Made by a program: the position numbers and the translations under genes. The notes below the pieces were generated by a model, which worked only from the letters and a program-made list of their open reading frames with translations, had not been told where the DNA came from and made no database searches. A stretch of 64,000 bases of DNA, taken from positions 40,629,001 through 40,693,000 of the forward strand of contig JAIOJX010000002.1 in the NCBI GenBank assembly GCA_022376925.1, written 5' to 3'. This DNA is from Tragulus kanchil (Eukaryota > Chordata > Mammalia > Artiodactyla > Tragulidae). Below are positions 36,348 through 47,986 of the stretch, piece by piece (position 1 is the stretch's first letter; the number at the start of each line of letters is the position of its first letter).

Positions 36348-37204
36348 GGATATTCAGGATTGGACGGGCATGCACTGCAGGAAGAACGCACCGTGTTTCA
36401 GTGCAGGTCTAGCTGCAGCTCTACCCAACACCCACAAAAGTTACTGAAACTGTCTGCCAGGCTGACAGTTGCCTGGTGATGGCTTTGTAGAGCTTCTTAC
36501 TCACCACACAAGCAGAGAATTTTTGCAAGAAGATGCAGTACAGAGATGTTACTGGAGCTTCAAATCCCTGAACTCTTTTCCTAGTTGGATGTCAGCCTGC
36601 CTGGAACATGCCCTCTACAGCCAACCTTACCACAGTCCCCAGACTGGCCACACTGTTCCCTTAAATCACGGTGCTTCATACAACTTGATTAAAACAGATA
36701 CTTAGAGTATGAGATGAGCTTGCCAGGATTCTGTAGTACACCATGGTGAAAAAACTCAAGGGGTCCTTAATTCCATCATCAAGACCCAGCCTGTATTGTC
36801 TGAGGAAGGGACAGCTTTTCAAGCCACCTTGGTGGGGCCCCCCAATAAGGAAAAAGGGATACCTAGCACTGAGACAACAGCTATTGGTCAAGTTCAGTAG
36901 CCAGAGGGTTTAGGACCACAGAAGGCTGCTTCTCTAGAGCATGGTGGTCAGAACGACGTACCTTACTGCATCTTTCTCAGACTCTCAGCTTGAGTAGGAA
37001 TCTTTGAACAAAAGATAAAAGAAAATATTTGACTTGTTTGGATTCAGGTAGTAAATGCCTGTTTCTCTGATGAAATAAAACTTCATTACTGAGTTTTTTT
37101 GGAAGCTCCAATATAGAAACAATCACCTAAAACAAGTTCTTGTGTCCTGAGACATGAGTCACTGCTCAGGTCAAAGCCAGTAGGTGCCAGATGTTCCATG
37201 AACA

Positions 37205-37473
37205 AGTTGTTCTGTCACTAAGTTGTGTCTGACTCTTTGTGACTCCATGCGCTCCAGCACACCAGACTCCTCTGACCTCCACCATCTTCCAAAGTTTGTT
37301 CAAATTCACGTCCATTGAGCCGGTGATGCTATCTAACCTTCTTAACCCCTGTCACCCGCTTGTCTTCCTGCCTTCAATCTTTTCCAGCATCAGGGCCTTT
37401 TCCAATGAGTAAGCTTGTTTGCATCAGGTAGCCAAAGTATTGGAGCTTCAGCTTCAGTATCAGTCCTTCCAGG
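37205..37473 (-). mobile_element. Bov-A2/BovB-type repeat (copy B)
   Basis: A duplicate of 36079-36347 at offset 1126, carried by duplication 10. Confidence 0.85.
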
Positions 37474-38534
37474 GGATATTCAGGATTGGACGGGCATGCA
37501 CTGCAGGAAGAACGCACCGTGTTTCAGTGCAGGTCTAGCTGCAGCTCTACCCAACACCCACAAAAGTTACTGAAACTGTCTGCCAGGCTGACAGTTGCCT
37601 GGTGATGGCTTTGTAGAGCTTCTTACTCACCACACAAGCAGAGAATTTTTGCAAGAAGATGCAGTACAGAGATGTTACTGGAGCTTCAAATCCCTGAACT
37701 CTTTTCCTAGTTGGATGTCAGCCTGCCTGGAACATGCCCTCTACAGCCAACCTTACCACAGTCCCCAGACTGGCCACACTGTTCCCTTAAATCACGGTGC
37801 TTCATACAACTTGATTAAAACAGATACTTAGAGTATGAGATGAGCTTGCCAGGATTCTGTAGTACACCATGGTGAAAAAACTCAAGGGGTCCTTAATTCC
37901 ATCATCAAGACCCAGCCTGTATTGTCTGAGGAAGGGACAGCTTTTCATGTTCTGTAAGCTGGAATGGACACAACTGGTCATTATTGTTTGGATAAATGCA
38001 GCCGTTTCTCTTCTTTAGCATGCCCCATTGATGTGGCATTGTGTCACAAATGTAGTCTGAAAAGTCAGGTGAACAGAAATACATTTGCTACTAAGAATTT
38101 CCCTAAATTTTACAATTCTCCATAAAGTGATTTATGAACCCTGTGGTGAAAGAGTCTCACAAATTCTTAATCAATCAAAAGAGGAAATTTAAAAAGTGGA
38201 TTAAGCCTCCTAAATAAATGAGTTCAACTACCTCAGTAAAAAAAATAATCAGAACAGAAGACTTTAATTGAATTCAGCAGTAGGTCCCCAAGCCACCGGT
38301 GATGTATTAGTCCCCTTGGATCTGGATGTGCTGACACCTAGTTGTTTCTCCCATTCTGTCCCTAGGCCATCTCACACACTATTCTTAAATTAAAATTTCT
38401 GAAACTCAGAAATGTTCCCTCCCGTCTCATTCCTCTAGATTCTACCAGTGTCCATTTACAGGCATTTAAGCCCCTCAAGTTTCCATGCTGCCTGGCTTTA
38501 TTCTTCCTCTTGGATATGGGCATTTTCCCTGTTG

Positions 38535-38776
38535 TTGCTGTTGTTCAGTTGCTCAGCTGTGTCCAATTCTTTGTGACCCCACAGAATGCAGCACACCAGG
38601 CTTCCTTGTCCTTCACTGTCTCCTTCAGTTTGCTCAAACTCACGTCCACTGTGCCTGCAATGCCATCCAACTGTTCCGTCGTCTGCCGCCCCCTTCTCCT
38701 CCTGTCCTCAATATTTCCCAGCATCCGGGTGTTTTTCAATGAGTCGGCTCTTCACATCAGGCAGCCAGATTATTGG
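38535..38776 (-). mobile_element. Bov-A2/BovB-type repeat (copy A)
   Basis: 'gttcagttgctcagctgtgt', 'tttgtgaccccacagaatgc', 'cacgtccactgtgcctgc', 'ctcctcctgtcctcaat' and 'tcaatgagtcggctcttc' follow the Bov-A2 order. Duplicated at 39653-39894. Confidence 0.88.
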
Positions 38777-39308
38777 GCATTTTCTCTGACAAAACACCAA
38801 ACCAAAGGAACACTCCATTATGTCCCCAGATGAGTCCTGAACAGCTTGCCATACAGTTTTCTGGAACCTGGAGCACTGTCTACACAAGTACATGTCATTG
38901 AACCCAGGGAACCCGTGCCCCCCTCCTCCCCAAGTTCAAGTGTCACCTTCACCATCAAGCTGCATCTAACCTCCCAGGCTTCCACGATCTCCTTGGAATG
39001 AGAAGCACCTCTGCTCTCAGAAACCGGGGCACATTGCTGTAAGTCAGCCCAGGACAGGGATTACATTGGATTGATTTTATATCCATTTAGTACCTCATCC
39101 AGTAACGCTTCCTCTTCACACATTGTGAAAGTTCAGGGGCTAAAAGAAGAGCTCACAGTCAGGGTCTGAGTCAACCTCCTTCAGGAAAATGTTCTCAGGT
39201 ATGTTCTTCATGGTCACCTCTCCAGGCACAGCAAGCAAAAGTAAGAGAGTTAAAAGATCCATTTATTCATCAGATTCTCCAGATAATCAGATATATATCT
39301 GTTTGTTG

Positions 39309-39384
39309 GCTTCCCTGGTGGCTCAGACCAGGTAAAGAATCCGCCTGCAATGCAGGACACTCAGGTTCAATCCCTGGGTCAGGA
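39309..39384 (+). mobile_element. Bov-tA head, cut off by a duplication junction
   Basis: 'gcttccctggtggctcagac', 'gtaaagaatccgcctgc', 'caggttcaatccctgggtc' match the Bov-tA head. The body is absent because copy A of duplication 11 breaks off here; the longer form is at 40427-40576. Confidence 0.88.
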
Positions 39385-39652
39385 ATCCAGAATAATCGCC
39401 TGAGCAGGACACCATGGAGTTCAGGTTTTTCCCTTGGATCTGGATGTGCTGACACCTAGTTGTTTCTCCCATTCTGTCCCTAGGCCATCTCACACACTAT
39501 TCTTAAATTAAAATTTCTGAAACTCAGAAATGTTCCCTCCCGTCTCATTCCTCTAGATTCTACCAGTGTCCATTTACAGGCATTTAAGCCCCTCAAGTTT
39601 CCATGCTGCCTGGCTTTATTCTTCCTCTTGGATATGGGCACTTTCCCTGTTG

Positions 39653-39894
39653 TTGCTGTTGTTCAGTTGCTCAGCTGTGTCCAATTCTTTGTGACCCCAC
39701 AGAATGCAGCACACCAGGCTTCCTTGTCCTTCACTGTCTCCTTCAGTTTGCTCAAACTCACGTCCACTGTGCCTGCAATGCCATCCAACTGTTCCGTCGT
39801 CTGCCGCCCCCTTCTCCTCCTGTCCTCAATATTTCCCAGCATCCGGGTGTTTTTCAATGAGTCGGCTCTTCACATCAGGCAGCCAGATTATTGG
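39653..39894 (-). mobile_element. Bov-A2/BovB-type repeat (copy B)
   Basis: A duplicate of 38535-38776 at offset 1118, carried by duplication 11. Confidence 0.88.
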
Positions 39895-40426
39895 GCATTT
39901 TCTCTGACAAAACACCAAACCAAAGGAACACTCCATTATGTCCCCAGATGAGTCCTGAACAGCTTGCCATACAGTTTTCTGGAACCTGGAGCACTGTCTA
40001 CACAAGTACATGTCATTGAACCCAGGGAACCCGTGCCCCCCTCCTCCCCAAGTTCAAGTGTCACCTTCACCATCAAGCTGCATCTAACCTCCCAGGCTTC
40101 CACGATCTCCTTGGAATGAGAAGCACCTCTGCTCTCAGAAACCGGGGCACATTGCTGTAAGTCAGCCCAGGACAGGGATTACATTGGATTGATTTTATAT
40201 CCATTTAGTACCTCATCCAGTAACGCTTCCTCTTCACACATTGTGAAAGTTCAGGGGCTAAAAGAAGAGCTCACAGTCAGGGTCTGAGTCAACCTCCTTC
40301 AGGAAAATGTTCTCAGGTATGTTCTTCATGGTCACCTCTCCAGGCACAGCAAGCAAAAGTAAGAGAGTTAAAAGATCCATTTATTCATCAGATTCTCCAG
40401 ATAATCAGATATATATCTGTTTGTTG

Positions 40427-40576
40427 GCTTCCCTGGTGGCTCAGACCAGGTAAAGAATCCGCCTGCAATGCAGGACACTCAGGTTCAATCCCTGGGTCAG
40501 GAAGATCCCCTAGAGAAGGAAATGGCAACCTACTTCAGTGTTCTTGCCTGGGGAATCCCACGGACAGAGGAGGCTG
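40427..40576 (+). mobile_element. Bov-tA SINE, 3' truncated
   Basis: Head as at 39309, then 'aagatcccctagagaagg', 'ggaaatggcaacctacttc', 'gtgttcttgcctgggg', 'cccacggacagagg', stopping before the usual 'gctacagtcc' end. Confidence 0.9.
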
Positions 40577-41374
40577 GCAAAGCAGTTAACATGGTACTTC
40601 TTTGGAGAAAAAAATAGAGAGTGGCCACCAGGTATGGCGGAAATGTGCTTGAGATTACAAAGTGGGGATGGCAGTTTGCTGCCCTGAAAGGGTTAAGGAC
40701 AGGATGACCTGTGAGGGGAGAACACACTCACACCTATACCTGAAGAGGTTACCCACCATCAGGGAGAGGCTGGAAGGACAGGTCATTTTGCGTATCATTA
40801 GCTTCAACTATAAATAACACTCCTAAAGCATACATGCTTGTAACATCTCTGCATATGCTTAAAATTTTCTGTTAAATGCCACCCTAGTAATCAAATCTGC
40901 TTAATGGAATTTTTGTTGTTTTAATCTCACTTTCTGTGATAATTAACACCTATCAATTCTCACTGTAAATGAAAAACCTATTTCAGAGAAAATGTGGAGC
41001 TCAGAAGACCTAATACTGTCACAGTGAAGGTAGATTGACAAAAAAATAAGATAACATTTACTGAACTTAAAAATAAAATTGCCCATATTAACCCATTAGA
41101 ACTTAAACACAGTGTACACAGTATACTAAATTAACCAAAACCGAATAAAAATCATGGATGAATAGTGAAGATTCTATCAGATGAAAAACCTTCAACACCA
41201 TGCATGCTGTCAAGAAATGTGTGTAGGAGAAAGCAACTTGAGGCAGGAAACATCATGGGCTCATGTCTACACAAGCAGATTCTGGCAGAGATTAAAACAT
41301 GGTAGTAGAGTGGACAAGATGCTCCCTGAGTACAGAGCTCAGCACTTTGGTGGACACAGGACAATTATTAAAGG
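40577..41374. other. Unique stretch, nothing recognised
   Basis: No gene or repeat signature visible; A/T-rich from about 40850 to 41170. Confidence 0.5.
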
Positions 41375-41566
41375 CACAAACTCCAGAGCCAGCCAGGTGT
41401 TGCTTGAAGCCCTGCTACATCACTATACTAATGTGACTTTTGGCACTTTGCTTAGCCTTCATGGTCACTTTATTCATCTGCAAAACACAAATGAGAACAG
41501 GTCCAGCTTTGCGAGGTTACAATGAAGACTTCAGTAAGTGCTTAGAGCAATGCTTGTCAGTACTGA
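41375..41566 (+). mobile_element. MIR SINE
   Basis: The MIR order is visible: 'ctccagagccagccagg', 'gaagccctgctacatcac', 'tttggcactttgcttagcc', 'cactttattcatctgcaaaa', then 'gcgaggttacaatgaag' and 'agtgcttagagcaatgc'. Confidence 0.8.
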
Positions 41567-42211
41567 GTGTTGAGGACACCTTGGCTTTTATCATTATTCA
41601 TAGAATTGTCTAGCCTCACACCCTCCAAACAGAGCACAAAAATATTGCTGATGTTGTTTATAGAAAGATTGAAAAAAAGTGTCATCAGCAAATTAATAAT
41701 ATGACACTAAATTTACATAAAATGTAATACAGTTGTTAGCATTATAGCAGAATCATAAAAATATTTATTAACCATTAATTATGTGCCTAGGCGTGCATAA
41801 AGTGGTATGTACAAAATATGTTTATAAAATAAAGAAAATGATTTCACAAGTCACCATATCCTTTGTTTATCACAAATTAACTGCCGCTAGGAAAATGTGA
41901 AACAAAACTAAATAATTTTCAAAGGCAAAAATCTATGTTTTATTTAAAAGAACTGGTATAAGCTACAGACTGTTTTAAATAAGAAAAACAATAATGGCAA
42001 CTAATGCATCTAAAATTCTGACTACATTTCAAGAGCAAACTTACAACAATTCTGTGCCTTAAAGACTCAACTTCACCAAAACCTCAGACCCAAATATTCA
42101 GACCCCAAGTCTATTTTTACCCTCTTCATTTTCCTAATACAGGCAGGCTTCCCCCGCCTCACCACCCCCACCCATTGAGACACAGATTTAAGTGTCAGTG
42201 GCATCTAAAAG

Positions 42212-42416
42212 GCCTTCCCTGTTGGCTCAGTAGATGAAGAATCTGCCTGCAGTGCAGGAGACAAAGGAGATAAGGGTTCAATCCCTAAGCCAGGAAGACT
42301 CCCTGGATTAGGAAATGGCAACCCAGTCCAGTATTCTTGCCTGGACAAGTCCATGGAGAGAGGAGCCTGGTGGGTTACAGTTCATGGGTTCACAAAGAGT
42401 CAGACCTGATAGACCA
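42212..42416 (+). mobile_element. Bov-tA SINE (copy A)
   Basis: 'gccttccctgttggctcag', 'gaagaatctgcctgcagtgc', 'ggttcaatccctaagcc', 'ggaaatggcaacccagtcc', 'agtattcttgcctgg', 'acaaagagtcagacctgat' give a near full-length element. Duplicated at 43302. Confidence 0.92.
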
Positions 42417-43301
42417 CCTATCATTTTTCTAAGAGGTAAAAAAAACAGAACACTGGAGACTTGAATAAATAAACATTCAATCAAAAATAGAAACCAAATA
42501 TATTTCTGGAACAAATACTGCATGCAAAGATACTGGAAAAATCCATGATCTGGAAGATTTAGGGAGCAGATGGAGGCAGAGAACAAGAGGGCTGACTGAA
42601 GAGGCTGAAGTCACACCCAGCACACTGACAACCCTAATAGTTGTGAATGGGTACATAAAAGATGAAGAATGATCTCAGGACAATGTTATAAAAAAAACCT
42701 CAGTGAATTAGTAAAAATAACATATACAGGAGAAAAGACAAAGAGTGAAAAAAAAACTAAAAAGGTGTAATATAATATTTGGTTTTTAAATATCTTCATG
42801 ATGACCAAAGTCAGGGTGGTGCCTATTTGTCCTGTTTTCATTAAAAAAATTCTGTCATCTGAAACGTGAATCCTTCTGGGGGAGGGAGGGAGTCATGACT
42901 AAGACCTATGATGGGAGTCCACCTCAAGGAAATGCAAGTCAAGTGTCTGGTTGCCTGGATTTCAAACCTTTACAACTGTCATCTGGAAAAGTGATCCTTT
43001 CGGTGGATAATGGAAGGCAAAATCTATGTTTTATTTAAAAGAACTGGTATAAGCTACAGACTGTTTTAAATAAGAAAACAATAATGGCAACTAATGCATC
43101 TAAAATTCTGACTACATTTCAAGAGCAAACTTACAACAATTCTGTGCCTTAAAGACTCAACTTCACCAAAACCTCAGACCCAAATATTCAGACCCCAAGT
43201 CTATTTTTACCCTCTTCATTTTCCTAATACAGGCAGGCTTCCCCCGCCTCACCACCCCCACCCATTGAGACACAGATTTAAGTGTCAGTGGCATCTAAAA
43301 G

Positions 43302-43506
43302 GCCTTCCCTGTTGGCTCAGTAGATGAAGAATCTGCCTGCAGTGCAGGAGACAAAGGAGATAAGGGTTCAATCCCTAAGCCAGGAAGACTCCCTGGATTA
43401 GGAAATGGCAACCCAGTCCAGTATTCTTGCCTGGACAAGTCCATGGAGAGAGGAGCCTGGTGGGTTACAGTTCATGGGTTCACAAAGAGTCAGACCTGAT
43501 AGACCA
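43302..43506 (+). mobile_element. Bov-tA SINE (copy B)
   Basis: A duplicate of 42212-42416 at offset 1090, carried by duplication 12. Confidence 0.92.
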
Positions 43507-43730
43507 CCTATCATTTTTCTAAGAGGTAAAAAAAACAGAACACTGGAGACTTGAATAAATAAACATTCAATCAAAAATAGAAACCAAATATATTTCTGGA
43601 ACAAATACTGCATGCAAAGATACTGGAAAAATCCATGATCTGGAAGATTTAGGGAGCAGATGGAGGCAGAGAACAAGAGGGCTGACTGAAGAGGCTGAAG
43701 TCACACCCAGCACACTGACAACCCTAATAG

Positions 43731-45964
43731 TTGTGAATGGGTACATAAAAGATGAAGAATGATCTCAGGACAATGTTATAAAAAAAACCTCAGTGAATTA
43801 GTAAAAATAACATATACAGGAGAAAAGACAAAGAGTGAAAAAAAAACTAAAAAGGTGTAATATAATATTTGGTTTTTAAATATCTTCATGATGACCAAAG
43901 TCAGGGTGGTGCCTATTTGTCCTGTTTTCATTAAAAAAATTCTGTCATCTGAAACGTGAATCCTTCTGGGGGAGGGAGGGAGTCATGACTAAGACCTATG
44001 ATGGGGAGTCCACCTCAAGGAAATGCAAGTCAAGTGTCTGGTTGCCTGGATTTCAAACCTTTACAGAGATCCTTGTCCTGGATCTGGACAAGAACACTAG
44101 AGTGCTCCACTGATGACCTACATTATTTGATTTCCAAATTCATTCCCTGTTCAGGTGAGTAAAGATGACAATCAGAGCAAGATGTTCTTGGGAAGAGAAC
44201 ACACTGACTGTACTACAAGTTGCTACGATGCCAGAAACACTCGGAATATACATACACAGCGAGTATCACTACATACATGTGTACTCATCCACACCCAGCT
44301 CCAATATGCACAAGTACATCCTCAGCTGCTCATGAAGAAAAGAGTAGAAACATGGGCCCCGGGATCCACCAGCACCATCACCATCACCGGTCTTGCCCTC
44401 TGCAACTAGACAGTACCCTCTGCAGTAGAGAACAACACTCTCAGAGCTGACATTATGCAGCCTGTCACCACTTACCAAACACAAAACCATCCCGGCAAAC
44501 AAGGGTCCTGCCATCCATTCAGGAGAGCAGCCCAAGCCTGTGCTCTACCTCAGGCAGCCACTCTCAGCTCCGGTCTCTCCTTTACCAGGATCAGCAAGAA
44601 CAGGTATGTGGCCCTGAACTTCATTTCACAAGCTGAAAACAAAAGTCAGAAACCCCATGTCCTCTCCTGCTCCATAGATCATTAATAATTCCCCAGTTGT
44701 CCCCATGATCGCCCTTCCAACAAACTCTAATTCACATGAAATGCCTGGGTAACACTTCAAGCACCCCAGACAACTCCCAGTTATAGAAGAAAGGACACAG
44801 ACACAACTTCACAATTATACTGAACATAATTCTATCTACTTTGCAGATTGTGAATGGGTACATAAAAGATGAAGAATGATCTCAGGACAATGTTATAAAA
44901 AACCTCAGTGAATTAGTAAAAATAACATATACAGGAGAAAAGACAAAGAGTGAAAAAAAAACTAAAAAGGTGTAATATAATATTTGGTTTTTAAATATCT
45001 TCATGATGACCAAAGTCAGGGTGGTGCCTATTTGTCCTGTTTTCATTAAAAAAATTCTGTCATCTGAAACGTGAATCCTTCTGGGGGAGGGAGGGAGTCA
45101 TGACTAAGACCTATGATGGGGAGTCCACCTCAAGGAAATGCAAGTCAAGTGTCTGGTTGCCTGGATTTCAAACCTTTACAGAGATCCTTGTCCTGGATCT
45201 GGACAAGAACACTAGAGTGCTCCACTGATGACCTACATTATTTGATTTCCAAATTCATTCCCTGTTCAGGTGAGTAAAGATGACAATCAGAGCAAGATGT
45301 TCTTGGGAAGAGAACACACTGACTGTACTACAAGTTGCTACGATGCCAGAAACACTCGGAATATACATACACAGCGAGTATCACTACATACATGTGTACT
45401 CATCCACACCCAGCTCCAATATGCACAAGTACATCCTCAGCTGCTCATGAAGAAAAGAGTAGAAACATGGGCCCCGGGATCCACCAGCACCATCACCATC
45501 ACCGGTCTTGCCCTCTGCAACTAGACAGTACCCTCTGCAGTAGAGAACAACACTCTCAGAGCTGACATTATGCAGCCTGTCACCACTTACCAAACACAAA
45601 ACCATCCCGGCAAACAAGGGTCCTGCCATCCATTCAGGAGAGCAGCCCAAGCCTGTGCTCTACCTCAGGCAGCCACTCTCAGCTCCGGTCTCTCCTTTAC
45701 CAGGATCAGCAAGAACAGGTATGTGGCCCTGAACTTCATTTCACAAGCTGAAAACAAAAGTCAGAAACCCCATGTCCTCTCCTGCTCCATAGATCATTAA
45801 TAATTCCCCAGTTGTCCCCATGATCGCCCTTCCAACAAACTCTAATTCACATGAAATGCCTGGGTAACACTTCAAGCACCCCAGACAACTCCCAGTTATA
45901 GAAGAAAGGACACAGACACAACTTCACAATTATACTGAACATAATTCTATCTACTTTGCAGATT
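43731..45964 (+). repeat. Tandem duplication 13 (~1.12 kb unit)
   Basis: Copy A is 43731-44849 and copy B 44848-45964, offset 1117 then 1115 after an A run is two bases shorter early in B (about 44900). The junction shares 'ttg'. The first 335 bases overlap copy B of duplication 12, so that stretch occurs three times (42641, 43731, 44848). Confidence 0.97.
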
Positions 45965-46242
45965 CATGAGATAATTTTTAAAACTTCATTGCATCAAGGA
46001 CATCGCGAATGAATACTGATTGTCATTGACCTGGATAAATATAGCAATTCTAGTCAAAAGAGAAGAGAAAATAGGAATACAACAAAAATGGGGGAAAAAA
46101 CAGCCTAATCTTTTTTTCAACAAACATGATTGGGCTTATTCCCTGTGCAGTGGTTGTGCAAAGGTGAACACGGTACACCTGGACCACAAGTTTGCAACCT
46201 TGCAAGAAGGAAGGAAGAAGCAAACCCAGTGTCACTAAGTGG

Positions 46243-46860
46243 GTCAGTCAGGGTTCTCCAGAGATGTGTGTGTGTGTGTATCTACCTACACATCTATCCA
46301 CAGAGGGAGCGATTTATCTTAAGGAACTGGATCACATGATTATGGCAGTCTACAGGGTAGATCAGCAGGCTAGAGACCCGGGGAAGAGTTGAGTCCACAC
46401 ACTATCATCAGCTGCAGGATGTCCTTCTGCTCAGGGAGGCCAGTCTTCTACTAAGACCTTCCACTGACAAGTTAGACATAGCCATATAGGGAGGACCATC
46501 TGCTTTCCTAAAGTCTATTGATTTAAATGCCAATAGCATCTAAAAAGGGTTTCCCTGTTGACTCAGTAGGTAAAGAATCTGCCTACAATACAGGAGATGC
46601 AGGAGATATGGGTTCACTCCCTGAAGCGGGAAGATCCCCTGGAGAAGGGCATAGCTACCCACTCCAGTATTCTTGCCTGGAGAATCCCATGGACAGAGGA
46701 GCCTGGAGGGCTACAGTCCATGAGGTCACACAGAGACAGACATGACTAAAGCGACTGAGCACACACTCACATCATCTAAAAAAAGGCCTTTGAAGAAACA
46801 TCAGGAATCGAGTCTGACCGATTATCTGGGTACTTTGGTTTTAACATACAAAATTAAAAA
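46243..46860 (+). mobile_element. Ancient L1-type 3' segment split by a Bov-tA (copy A)
   Basis: 'gtcagtcagggttctccag', a GT-rich tract, 'ttaaggaactggatcacatg', 'aggctagagacccgggg', 'agtctattgatttaaatgcc' follow a well-known dispersed mammalian repeat. After the nested Bov-tA the same repeat continues with 'gaagaaacatcagg' and 'gattatctgggtactttgg'. Family name approximate. Confidence 0.6.
46548..46766 (+). mobile_element. Bov-tA SINE, full length, nested (copy A)
   Basis: 'gtttccctgttgactcagta', 'gtaaagaatctgcctac', 'ggaagatcccctggagaagg', 'cactccagtattcttgcctg', 'agggctacagtccatgagg', 'ctaaagcgactgagcacac'. An imperfect target-site repeat based on 'catctaaaaa' flanks it at about 46538 and 46773. 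Confidence 0.93.
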
Positions 46861-47344
46861 TTACCCTGAGGCCCTACTATGTATATCTGGGTACTTTGGT
46901 TTTAATTCCCCAGTTGTCCCCATGATCGCCCTTCCAACAAACTCTAATTCACATGAAATGCCTGGGTAACACTTCAAGCACCCCAGACAACTCCCAGTTA
47001 TAGAAGAAAGGACACAGACACAACTTCACAATTATACTGAACATAATTCTATCTACTTTGCAGATTCATGAGATAATTTTTAAAACTTCATTGCATCAAG
47101 GACATCGCGAATGAATACTGATTGTCATTGACCTGGATAAATATAGCAATTCTAGTCAAAAGAGAAGAGAAAATAGGAATACAACAAAAATGGGGGAAAA
47201 AACAGCCTAATCTTTTTTTCAACAAACATGATTGGGCTTATTCCCTGTGCAGTGGTTGTGCAAAGGTGAACACGGTACACCTGGACCACAAGTTTGCAAC
47301 CTTGCAAGAAGGAAGGAAGAAGCAAACCCAGTGTCACTAAGTGG

Positions 47345-47962
47345 GTCAGTCAGGGTTCTCCAGAGATGTGTGTGTGTTTTATCTACCTACACATCTATCC
47401 ACAGAGGGAGCGATTTATCTTAAGGAACTGGATCACATGATTATGGCAGTCTACAGGGTAGATCAGCAGGCTAGAGACCCGGGGAAGAGTTGAGTCCACA
47501 CACTATCATCAGCTGCAGGATGTCCTTCTGCTCAGGGAGGCCAGTCTTCTACTAAGACCTTCCACTGACAAGTTAGACATAGCCATATAGGGAGGACCAT
47601 CTGCTTTCCTAAAGTCTATTGATTTAAATGCCAATAGCATCTAAAAAGGGTTTCCCTGTTGACTCAGTAGGTAAAGAATCTGCCTACAATACAGGAGATG
47701 CAGGAGATATGGGTTCACTCCCTGAAGCGGGAAGATCCCCTGGAGAAGGGCATAGCTACCCACTCCAGTATTCTTGCCTGGAGAATCCCATGGACAGAGG
47801 AGCCTGGAGGGCTACAGTCCATGAGGTCACACAGAGACAGACATGACTAAAGCGACTGAGCACACACTCACATCATCTAAAAAAAGGCCTTTGAAGAAAC
47901 ATCAGGAATCGAGTCTGACCGATTATCTGGGTACTTTGGTTTTAACATACAAAATTAAAAAT
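47345..47962 (+). mobile_element. Ancient L1-type 3' segment split by a Bov-tA (copy B)
   Basis: A duplicate of 46243-46860 at offset 1102, carried by duplication 14, with a shortened GT tract. Confidence 0.6.
47650..47868 (+). mobile_element. Bov-tA SINE, full length, nested (copy B)
   Basis: A duplicate of 46548-46766 at offset 1102. Confidence 0.93.
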
Positions 47963-47986
47963 TACCCTGAGGCCCTACTATGTATA

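Larger units (their letters stand above)
35669..37946 (+). repeat. Tandem duplication 10 (~1.13-1.15 kb unit)
   Basis: Copy A is 35669-36820 and copy B 36819-37946. The offset is about 1151 at the start, then 1126, because copy B is 25 bases shorter at 36834-36843 where A reads through 'cttagacatgggttcctccc'. An A run is also one base shorter in B. The unit contains a Bov-A element. Confidence 0.96.
38313..40500 (+). repeat. Tandem duplication 11 (~1.12 kb unit)
   Basis: Copy A is 38313-39384 and copy B 39431-40500, offset 1118. The filler at 39385-39430 is a degraded re-copy of about 39337-39375 (the Bov-tA head: 'agaatccgcctgcaatgcag' becomes 'agaataatcgcctgagcag'). Copy B continues into an intact Bov-tA body that copy A lacks. 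One substitution is visible ('gcattttcc' versus 'gcactttcc'). Confidence 0.97.
41921..44065 (+). repeat. Tandem duplication 12 (~1.09 kb unit)
   Basis: Copy A is 41921-42974 and copy B 43013-44065, offset 1090-1091. Filler at 42975-43012 is a degraded re-copy of about 42852-42890 ('ctgtcatctgaaacgtg' becomes 'ctgtcatctggaaaagtg'). Other differences: an A run at B's start, and 'gatgggagtcc' versus 'gatggggagtcc' near A's end. Chained with duplication 13. Confidence 0.97.
45801..47986 (+). repeat. Tandem duplication 14 (~1.10 kb unit)
   Basis: Copy A is 45801-46884 and copy B 46903-47986, offset 1102. The filler at 46885-46902, 'atctgggtactttggttt', is an exact re-copy of 46824-46841. A GT-type microsatellite differs between copies (about 46266 versus 47368). 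The first 164 bases overlap copy B of duplication 13. Confidence 0.97.
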
